DNA of 64,000 nt from Sandaracinaceae bacterium. GTDB taxonomy: Bacteria > Myxococcota_A > Polyangia > Polyangiales > JADJQN01. Shown here one piece after another: positions 27,457-34,700 of this stretch. Position 1 is the first letter of the stretch. Each line of letters begins with the position of its first letter. The position numbers and the translations under genes are program-made. Under the pieces are notes generated by a model that saw only the letters and a program-made list of their open reading frames with translations, was not told where the DNA came from and did not search any database. The stretch lies in contig JADJQN010000003.1 of assembly GCA_016712745.1 (NCBI GenBank), forward strand, positions 496,001 to 560,000, in the 5' to 3' direction.

Positions 27457-29184
27457 ATGGCGCACAGTAACCCGAGCTCGCACGATCTCAGAGGGGACAG
27501 CTCTTCCCACTTGTCTGGCGCACCCGCGTCGCTCACGCGTCATGACTCGTTGGCAGCCGCCATCGAAGCACTGGGCGCTGCGCATGGTCCGCTCTTGACG
27601 TTGCATCTGGGGCTCAGCGACGAGTGTCTCGATGGACCGACTCTTCGAGAACGGGCACTTCACTGGGCGCGGGCTTTTCACGCGCTGGGTGTGGCGCGCG
27701 GCGATCGGGTGGTGCTGCTGCTTCCCACATCCAATGCGTTTGTACAGGGCTTTTTGGGTGTTCAGTTGCTTGGGGCGGTGGCGGTTCCGCTCGCCTGCCC
27801 GATGACCTTTGGCGCACCGACTCGCTACCTGGAGATACTCGCGAACGTCGTGGACGATGCTGAGCCAAGCTGCATCGTCACGACAGAGCGACTTCGCGCC
27901 GCGATGGCCAGTGTCACAAGGTTCACAACCACGCGTGCATCCATCGTAACGCCGGCTGAAATTGAGGCTGCGCACGCTGCGCCGTTTGCTCTGCCATCCG
28001 TTGCCCCCCGCGAGCTCGCGCTGCTGCAGTACACGTCGGGTACGACTGGACAGCCGAAAGGCGTTGCCGTGTCGAACCGTGCACTCGTGAGCAACGCGGC
28101 GTGCATTCGCGACGCACTCGCGATCGACGAGAACGACATCGGCGTGAGCTGGCTTCCGATGTTCCACGACATGGGACTCATTGGTGTGTTCGTCACGGCC
28201 ATTTGTCATCCGTATCCCATGCATCTGATGTCACCCGACTCGTTCGTAATGCAGCCGCGTCGCTGGCTTGAGCGCATCTCGCGTGTGCGCGGCACCGTTT
28301 CCGCTGCGCCAAACTTTGCGTACGAGCTCTGTGCGCGGCGAGGCGTGGAGCCTGAGTCCATTCGGCTGGACTCTTGGCGGGCGGCGCTTTCGGGAGCGGA
28401 GCCCGTGCGGGAGGGAACGCTCGATCGCTTTGCTGCTTGCTACGCTACGTCGGGGTTTTCGCGCGACCGATTCATGCCCGTGTATGGCTTGGCGGAAGCG
28501 ACACTCGCGGTAACGTTTCCGCCCGTCGGTGCAGCCCCCAAGACACAGCATGTTGAATGCGAGTCGCTCAGTCCCGGGCAGCGCGTACGCGCCTCCATTA
28601 AAGCGTCGGCAAGCTCCGTCCTCTCAGTCGGGCGGCCGGTGCGCGGCACCGAAGTTCGCATTGCGAACGAACGCGGCTCGGCGATCGAGGCTCGCGTCGT
28701 CGGAGAAATCTGCGTGCGTGGTCCGGGTCTTATGGACGGCTACTTTCGTAGGGAGGAAGCAACCGCGGATGCGCTGCGTGACGGATGGCTGCATACGGGT
28801 GATCTGGGCTACGTAGATGACGGCGTGCTTTTCGTTGTCGGGCGCGCAAAGGAGATGATCGTCAAGAGCGGGCGCAATGTGTATCCGGCCGATATTGAGA
28901 GCGTTGTCGAGCAAGTCGCAGGCGTGCTGTCGGCCGCAGCTTTCGGCGTGGCAAACGCAAAAAGTGGGACGGAGGATCTTATCGTCGTGTGCGAATCGCG
29001 TGTGCGCACGGAAGCGCTTCGCGAAGCACTTGCTGCTGAAGTGAAAGCCGAGCTTCTGGCGACTACGGGCGTCCGAGCCGACTCAGTCTGCGTGTGGCCG
29101 GTCTCCGCGATTCCGCGTACGACCAGCGGCAAGATCAGGCACGCCGAGTGCGCGATGCGATGGACCGAAGGACGTGCCTCATGA
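27457..29184 (+). CDS. Fatty-acyl-AMP ligase (FAAL-type adenylating enzyme)
   Basis: A 575-aa ANL-superfamily enzyme. It should activate a carboxylic acid as acyl-AMP and load it on the ACP encoded two genes downstream. Motifs: QYTSGTTGQPKGVAVSN (P-loop), WLPMFHDMGLIG and APNFAYELCARR (both typical of FAALs rather than acyl-CoA ligases), VYGLAEATLAV, WLHTGDLGYVDDG, and the C-terminal catalytic Lys in TTSGKIRH. The gene starts 51 bp after the lyase gene. Its stop overlaps the next start (ATGA). The acid used cannot be told from sequence; an aromatic acid is possible given the lyase. Confidence 0.85.
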   Translation: MAHSNPSSHDLRGDSSSHLSGAPASLTRHDSLAAAIEALGAAHGPLLTLHLGLSDECLDGPTLRERALHWARAFHALGVARGDRVVLLLPTSNAFVQGFLGVQLLGAVAVPLACPMTFGAPTRYLEILANVVDDAEPSCIVTTERLRAAMASVTRFTTTRASIVTPAEIEAAHAAPFALPSVAPRELALLQYTSGTTGQPKGVAVSNRALVSNAACIRDALAIDENDIGVSWLPMFHDMGLIGVFVTAICHPYPMHLMSPDSFVMQPRRWLERISRVRGTVSAAPNFAYELCARRGVEPESIRLDSWRAALSGAEPVREGTLDRFAACYATSGFSRDRFMPVYGLAEATLAVTFPPVGAAPKTQHVECESLSPGQRVRASIKASASSVLSVGRPVRGTEVRIANERGSAIEARVVGEICVRGPGLMDGYFRREEATADALRDGWLHTGDLGYVDDGVLFVVGRAKEMIVKSGRNVYPADIESVVEQVAGVLSAAAFGVANAKSGTEDLIVVCESRVRTEALREALAAEVKAELLATTGVRADSVCVWPVSAIPRTTSGKIRHAECAMRWTEGRAS

Positions 29185-30197
29185 AGAGCGCGCTCGTGAT
29201 CGGCGGTACGGGATTCATCGGCATCCACGTAGTCGATGCACTTCTCGAGGCGAATTTTGAAGTGTCGGTCACCCGTCGCAAGTCGAGTGTGACGCTCCTC
29301 GTGCGAAAGCGCCCGGTAGCGTTGATCGATGCAAGCGTGGAGGATGCGAACGCGCTCACGCAGGTGATGATGGACCACGATGTCGTGGTCTATTGTGGCG
29401 GCTACTACCCTCGCTACTCGACGAATCTTCCCGATGCGCGGCAGCGGGGCGTAATGGGCGTGCGCAATGTGCTACTCGCAGCCCGCACCGCAGGAGTGCC
29501 GCGCGTCCTCTATACGTCCACAACGGGCACGCTGGAAGCAAAGATGAACGCCAGCTGGCTTGACGAAGGCTCGCGAACGCGGCGTGCCCCTATTGACAGC
29601 GTTTATCGAAACGTAAAGTGGCACATGGAGCAGGCATGCGACGAAGCGCGCGCACTCGGGCTCGACGTCGTGACGATGCTGCCCGGCGGATGCGTGGGTC
29701 CTTGGGATCTTCGACTCGGCACAGCAGGCCTGTTAGTCGCGGTCCTCAACGGGCAACTCTCCTGGATGGTCGATGGTATTGTCAACCTTGCCGATGTGCG
29801 CGATGTGGCCCGCGCGCACGCCATCGCTGCAAGCGCAAAGACACCGTCTGACCGCTACTGCCTTTCCGCGCACTCGATGCAGCTGCGGGATCTTGTTCAT
29901 CTTCTTGTGGACCGGTACGGCGGTCGCGCGCCGAGAGTATGGCTCGATGCGGCGAGCGCACGAGCACGTGCGGATGAGGACGAGCTGCGGGCAGAGAGAT
30001 TGCATCACCGCGTCGCGGTCCCGCGCGAGCTCGTGGATGTGGTGATCAGCGGTCGCCCTGTTTCGTCTCAGCGCGCTCGAAAGGAGCTGGCCGCGGAATT
30101 TCGACCGCTGCTGGAATCACTCGACGACGCGGTCGAATGGTTGGCGAGGCATCGATTCGTGCCCGCACGCGTGAGTAATACCAAGGAGTGGTCATGA
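29181..30197 (+). CDS. NAD(P)-dependent epimerase/dehydratase family (extended SDR)
   Basis: A 338-aa enzyme with the nucleotide-binding motif GGTGFIG at residues 8-14 and the active-site YxxxK as YRNVK, followed by a proline-rich LPGGCVGPWD loop. The fold matches extended SDRs of the 3-beta-hydroxysteroid dehydrogenase / dihydroflavonol reductase type, which usually reduce or oxidise a keto/hydroxyl group. It overlaps both neighbours by 4 bp. In context it may act on an acyl chain held on the ACP. Confidence 0.82.
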   Translation: MKSALVIGGTGFIGIHVVDALLEANFEVSVTRRKSSVTLLVRKRPVALIDASVEDANALTQVMMDHDVVVYCGGYYPRYSTNLPDARQRGVMGVRNVLLAARTAGVPRVLYTSTTGTLEAKMNASWLDEGSRTRRAPIDSVYRNVKWHMEQACDEARALGLDVVTMLPGGCVGPWDLRLGTAGLLVAVLNGQLSWMVDGIVNLADVRDVARAHAIAASAKTPSDRYCLSAHSMQLRDLVHLLVDRYGGRAPRVWLDAASARARADEDELRAERLHHRVAVPRELVDVVISGRPVSSQRARKELAAEFRPLLESLDDAVEWLARHRFVPARVSNTKEWS

Positions 30198-30478
30198 CTA
30201 GCTCGACCGTACGAACAATCGAAGAAGAAGTGCGCGCTCTGGTCGCGGAAATCGTGGAGATCGATCCATCAAAAGTGAATGGCGCGACACGTATGCGCGA
30301 GGACCTAGGAATGGACTCATTGGGCAGTCTCGAGTTGCTTTCGTCGCTCAGCGAGCGCTTCTCGGTCGACCTCGAGCTCGAAGAAGCACTCGGTATAGTG
30401 ACCGTCGACGACGCATGCACGTTCCTCGAGCGGTGTATCGCCGCACGTCGAGACATAAGCACGCCCGCTCATGTGTAG
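30194..30478 (+). CDS. Acyl carrier protein
   Basis: A 94-aa stand-alone carrier protein. The phosphopantetheine site is DLGMDSLGSLELL (Ser in DSL). The surrounding four-helix pattern is typical: EEEVRALVAEIVEID at helix 1 and VDDACTFLERC at the last helix. AAGGAG lies 7 bp before the ATG at 30194, which overlaps the previous stop (ATGA), and the stop overlaps the next start. It presumably carries the intermediate made by the adjacent FAAL and altered by the SDR and dehydrogenase. Confidence 0.9.
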   Translation: MTSSTVRTIEEEVRALVAEIVEIDPSKVNGATRMREDLGMDSLGSLELLSSLSERFSVDLELEEALGIVTVDDACTFLERCIAARRDISTPAHV

Positions 30479-32021
30479 CGCGCAAGCAGCGTCGACGGGT
30501 CAGAGGAGTGATGAAATTCGGCAGGAGGCGTTGCTAAGAACGCAGCTTTCCCGCTTCCTCTGTGCCGAAATTGATCGGCGCAAATTCGAGCAGGCTGGCT
30601 CTCTACCGCAAACGCTGCTCGTGCGCGCCGGAGAGCTCGGGCTATTTGGTCTAGCGCTACCCTCGGCTTTCGGTGGCCTTGAGCTAGGAGCGCGAGTCAC
30701 GTGCAGCCTCATCGAAGACATAGCGGTGCACGATCGATCGTTTGCGACGTGCATCGGTCTGCACAATGGCTTGGGAACGCGCCCGTTAGTCGCGCACGGC
30801 ACACGTGCCGCACAGGAAGAGTGGCTGCCCAGACTTGCGCTTGGCGATGCCATCGCCTCTTTCGCGGCGACGGAGCCTCAAGCCGGATCCGACCTGACCG
30901 CCATTCGGACCACGCTCACGCGCGGCGCCGGTGGATATCGTCTCTCAGGTGAGAAAGCGTACGTGACAAATGGCAGGCTCGCTTCGGTGGTGACGGTGCT
31001 CGTTGGATCACCGAAAGCCGATGCAGTGCGCGGCCACTCAGTCGTACTTGTTCCGACAGACGCGCCAGGTGTAACTGTCGGCGCGGAAGAAGACAAGCTC
31101 GGGCTTCGTGCTTCGTCGACCACATCGATCCATTTCGACTTGGTAGGCGTGCCTCGCGATCATCTTCTCGGCGAGCTCGGCGAAGGAGTCGCTGTCACGC
31201 ACAACGCGCTCGTTTGGGGGCGGACGCTGATGTCGGCAGGATGTGTCGGCACGTCAAGCGCAGCGTTGCATGCAGCCAAAGCGCACGTACGCGCGCGTCG
31301 GCAATTTGGTCGACGGCTCGCGGACTTTGATTCGGTGAGGGAGCATCTCGCAAGCATCGCCGTTTGCGATGCGGCCTCGCGCGCACTGGTCCTCGAGGCC
31401 GCGCGCAGAATTGATGGGAACGAACCCGCTCATTTAGCCTCGGCAATAGCGAAGGTGTTTTCGAGCGAGGCCGCATTCGACGCTGTAGATCGAGCAATTC
31501 AGCTGCACGGGGCTCTGGGCTTCATAGAGGACACGGGGTTGCCCGCCATGTTGCGCGACTGTCGTGTGACGCGAATCTTCGAAGGAGCCAACGATGTCTT
31601 GCTGCAGCGTATCGGAGTCGACTGGCTCGCGTCACCGAGTTTGCAGCACGAGCTAAGTCAAGCTAGCGCGTTCATCGGCGAGCAATTTGTGGAAGCCGTT
31701 GAGCGTCTGCAAACGGTCTGTGAGACGGTGCGCGCCGACATGGGTGTGCGCGTCTTGCGCCATCAGCTCGTCTTGGCGCGCATTGCCAAGGCAGTTGTGT
31801 ACCTGACCGCTGCACGCGCTGTAGCGCATTCCGCAGACGCGAGTACTGCCGCGCTGCGCGCCTACGCGGTGCAGGCACTTACACGACGTGCAACGGAGTC
31901 ACTCGCGCACGTTTGGAAGTCGTCAGTCGATGAGCGTGCGGTTCGCGACGTATGCGTAGCGCTCCTCGACGAACGTGAATTCAATGCGCCGCTCACAGGC
32001 GCAGACGAGGTTTTCCCATGA
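30471..32021 (+). CDS. Acyl-CoA dehydrogenase-like flavoenzyme (probable acyl-ACP dehydrogenase)
   Basis: A 516-aa FAD enzyme expected to introduce an alpha,beta double bond. The family signatures are FAATEPQAGSDLTAIRT, LSGEKAYVTNG, the RRQFGRRLADFDSVREHLA helix, QLHGALGFI, and IFEGANDVLLQRI, where the Glu fits the catalytic base. The protein is about 130 aa longer than typical short-chain members because of a helical C-terminal extension. It lies between the ACP and the radical SAM gene with 8- and 4-bp overlaps, so an ACP-bound substrate is more likely than CoA. Confidence 0.88.
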   Translation: MCSAQAASTGQRSDEIRQEALLRTQLSRFLCAEIDRRKFEQAGSLPQTLLVRAGELGLFGLALPSAFGGLELGARVTCSLIEDIAVHDRSFATCIGLHNGLGTRPLVAHGTRAAQEEWLPRLALGDAIASFAATEPQAGSDLTAIRTTLTRGAGGYRLSGEKAYVTNGRLASVVTVLVGSPKADAVRGHSVVLVPTDAPGVTVGAEEDKLGLRASSTTSIHFDLVGVPRDHLLGELGEGVAVTHNALVWGRTLMSAGCVGTSSAALHAAKAHVRARRQFGRRLADFDSVREHLASIAVCDAASRALVLEAARRIDGNEPAHLASAIAKVFSSEAAFDAVDRAIQLHGALGFIEDTGLPAMLRDCRVTRIFEGANDVLLQRIGVDWLASPSLQHELSQASAFIGEQFVEAVERLQTVCETVRADMGVRVLRHQLVLARIAKAVVYLTAARAVAHSADASTAALRAYAVQALTRRATESLAHVWKSSVDERAVRDVCVALLDEREFNAPLTGADEVFP

Positions 32022-33313
32022 AGGTTCGATTTCTATACGCGGCTTTTCGGCGCCACGCCGATGACCATCCCGAGCTGAAAGAGTGCGTTCCCTGCAACGA
32101 GTACTTCGGTCCGCCCTCACTCGGGATCGCCTATATGGCTGCGGTGACGCCTGCCAATGTCGAGTTCGACTTTCGCGACGACAGGATCGAGGACGTGGGT
32201 TTTGATGACGACGTCGATCTTGTCGCTATCTCCTGCTTCACGCCCTCTGCTGAACGGGCCTTCGAGCTCGCGCGCGAGTTTCGAGCTCGCGGTCGCACGG
32301 TGGTACTTGGAGGCATCTTCGCATCGACCATGCCCGACGTAGCGCTTGCACATTTTGACGCGGTAGTTATCGGAGAAGGCGAAGGCGTGTGGGCGGAGCT
32401 TCTCGACGATGCGAGGCGCGGAGAATTGCGTCGCATCTACAAGCACGACGGTGAGCTCGACCTAGATGCGCTGCCATTGCCTCGCATCGATCTCTACCTC
32501 GCGAAAGAGAATGCGGCGTACCATCCGGACGACTACCCCGTGCAGCTCTCGCGTGGTTGCCCGTTGAAGTGCGATGCATGCGCGATACCGCTCAGCATGG
32601 GGAGAAAGCTTCGAAGCGTGCCGATGCAGCATGTACTCGGAGTCGTGGATGCTGTTAATGCGAAGGGGAAGTTAGCATCGCTAACGGAGGACACGAGCTT
32701 CTTTCCCACGGCAGGTGCCCTTCGTCACCTCTCAGAGTTCTGCGACATCATCAAGCTGCGTCCGACACCGGCCAAGATGAGCTACGTCGGCATCAGTATG
32801 CCCATGGTTCTCGCCACGCCCGCGAGCGTATTTGCACGCCTTCGCGACGCGGGAATGAACATGTTCTATCTCGTGGGCGGCTTTGACACGATCACGCGAC
32901 GCGCATTCACCGGTAAAGATCCCGCGGCGCTCGCGAAGGCCACGGAGTGTATCAAGCGCGCGAAGGACGAAGGCATCGATCCATACACTTCGTTTCTCGT
33001 CGGCAATGAAGACGACGACGAGGGCACCTTCGACCGAATGCTGGAGTTTGCGAGTCGCGCCGGAGTCGACAAGGCGGAGTTCGCAATCTTTACACCCTAT
33101 CCGGGAACGCCAGCGTGGACACGACTACTTGCGCAAGGACGTATCCTTCACCAACATTGGGGGCGATACAACGACGCGAACGTTGTCTTTGAACCCGCGC
33201 AGCTCAGCCCAGAAGCCTTGCAGGAAGGCTACCTCTACTTGTGGCGGGAGTTCTATCGCGCGCGTCCGATGATAGCGGAGCGTGACTACGTCGCTCGCAC
33301 GGTGCAGTTCTGA
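32018..33313 (+). CDS. B12-binding radical SAM protein (class B methylase-like)
   Basis: A 431-aa protein. The N-terminal 140 residues resemble a cobalamin-binding Rossmann domain (VLGGIFASTMPDVAL, VVIGEGEGVWAELL), though the DxHxxG His motif is not obvious. The radical SAM core has Cx3Cx2C as SRGCPLKCDAC at about residue 183. The C-terminal part, with TPYPGTPAWTRLLAQGRI and NVVFEPAQLSPEALQEGY, matches the DUF4070-type tail of HpnP and BchE-like enzymes. The likely chemistry is radical C-methylation or oxidative cyclisation. It is the last gene of the plus-strand operon, and the convergent tryptophanase-like gene ends 7 bp away. Confidence 0.85.
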   Translation: MKVRFLYAAFRRHADDHPELKECVPCNEYFGPPSLGIAYMAAVTPANVEFDFRDDRIEDVGFDDDVDLVAISCFTPSAERAFELAREFRARGRTVVLGGIFASTMPDVALAHFDAVVIGEGEGVWAELLDDARRGELRRIYKHDGELDLDALPLPRIDLYLAKENAAYHPDDYPVQLSRGCPLKCDACAIPLSMGRKLRSVPMQHVLGVVDAVNAKGKLASLTEDTSFFPTAGALRHLSEFCDIIKLRPTPAKMSYVGISMPMVLATPASVFARLRDAGMNMFYLVGGFDTITRRAFTGKDPAALAKATECIKRAKDEGIDPYTSFLVGNEDDDEGTFDRMLEFASRAGVDKAEFAIFTPYPGTPAWTRLLAQGRILHQHWGRYNDANVVFEPAQLSPEALQEGYLYLWREFYRARPMIAERDYVARTVQF

Positions 33314-33320
33314 ACCCGTG

Positions 33321-34700
33321 TCAGAGCGGTGCAAGCTTCGCCATGAAGTGGCGCAGCGGCTCGTTCATCGACGTGACTCGAAATCCACGCAGCGATTGAC
33401 GCATCTCTGCAACGCGCGCGAACGTCTCAGCTACGTAGCACATGTGCTCATGACCGTAGACGCGTCGCGGGATTGCGAGTCGAACAAACTCATGTTCCGC
33501 GCGCCGTTCGGTACCGTCCGGTAAAAGCCCAAACATCAGACTGCCAAGTTCGCATGCCCGCACGCCGCCTGTGCGATACAACGCCGCAACCAGCGATTGC
33601 CCCGGGTATTCGTTCCACGGAATGTGCGCAAGCCATCGCCCCGCATCGATGAAGACGGCGTGACCACCGGCGGGGGCTACGAGCGGAATGTTCAACGCGT
33701 GAAGCATCTGCCAGAGAGCATCGACCTGATGCAACCTCTCGCGCAGATAGTCCGGTTCGAGCGCTTCGCGCAAGCCGATCGCAATTGCATCAAGGTCGCG
33801 GCCTGCAAGCCCGCCGTATGTAATGAAGCCCTCGTCGAGAATCAGAGAAGGCGTGATCGCCTTGGCGAGTGCCGCATCGCGCAATGCCAGAAAGCCCCCG
33901 ATGTTGCCGTGCCCGTCCTTTTTCGCGCTCATCGTGCAACCCGCAGCAAGATCGAAGTATGCGCGTGCGATATGTGCGGGAGAGCTATCGTTGAGTTCCA
34001 CATCGGAACGCTGAGCGAGTGCTGCGTTTTCCGCGAAGCGCGCTGCGTCCAGAAAGAGGGGCACATTCGCTTCGCGGCAGAGCGCGGCAGTCTCGTGCAA
34101 ATTGTCGAGTGACACCGGTTGCCCCCCCGCACGGTTCGAGGTGATTGTGATCAGCACGAGCGGTACGCGCGCATCACTGCTCAGCACGTCTGCAAGTGCA
34201 TTGACGTTGATGTTGCCTTTGAACGGTGCCGCCGTGCTTGAACGAGCGTTGGCAGCGCAAGGTAAATCGAGAGCGCTAGCGCCAAGCGCCTCAATGTGAG
34301 CGCGCGTGGTGTCGAAGTGCCCATTGCCGGGGACTACGTCTCCCGTTTGAACGAGTGCACGCATCAAAAGCTTTTCTGCGGCTCGACCTTGATGGGTGGG
34401 CAGCACGTGCGCAAACCCCGTGATCTCCGACACCGTCCCGCGAAATCTGTCGAAGCTCGCGGCCCCGGCGTACGACTCGTCTGCCGTGAACATCGAGCCC
34501 CACTGCGCTGCGCTCATCGCGCCTGTGCCAGAGTCGGTAAGCAAGTCTACGGCGACACTCGAAGCAGGAACATGAAATACGTTGTGGCCTGCGTCGTGCA
34601 GCAGTCGCTCACGCTGCGCGATGGTCGTTCGCGCGATCGGCTCGACAACCTTCGTTCGATACGCGGGCGGTATGAGCTCGCGAGTGGGATCGCTCGTCAT
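33321..34700 (-). CDS. tnaA: Tryptophanase-like PLP beta-lyase
   Basis: 459 aa, homologous to tryptophanase, which splits tryptophan to indole, pyruvate and ammonia. Matches include LTDSGTGAMS, LPTHQGRAAEKLL, AGGQPVSLDNL, DAARFAENAAL, the PLP-lysine motif CTMSAKKDG, CELGSLMFG (the hydrophobic/Leu pattern of tryptophanase, not the Arg of tyrosine phenol-lyase) and LRHFMAKL at the C-terminus. It diverges clearly from the plus-strand lyase in the same cluster. The start overlaps the stop of the radical SAM/oxidase fusion gene (ATGA), so the two are coupled. The substrate is predicted, not proven. Confidence 0.82.
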   Translation of the reverse strand: MTSDPTRELIPPAYRTKVVEPIARTTIAQRERLLHDAGHNVFHVPASSVAVDLLTDSGTGAMSAAQWGSMFTADESYAGAASFDRFRGTVSEITGFAHVLPTHQGRAAEKLLMRALVQTGDVVPGNGHFDTTRAHIEALGASALDLPCAANARSSTAAPFKGNINVNALADVLSSDARVPLVLITITSNRAGGQPVSLDNLHETAALCREANVPLFLDAARFAENAALAQRSDVELNDSSPAHIARAYFDLAAGCTMSAKKDGHGNIGGFLALRDAALAKAITPSLILDEGFITYGGLAGRDLDAIAIGLREALEPDYLRERLHQVDALWQMLHALNIPLVAPAGGHAVFIDAGRWLAHIPWNEYPGQSLVAALYRTGGVRACELGSLMFGLLPDGTERRAEHEFVRLAIPRRVYGHEHMCYVAETFARVAEMRQSLRGFRVTSMNEPLRHFMAKLAPL

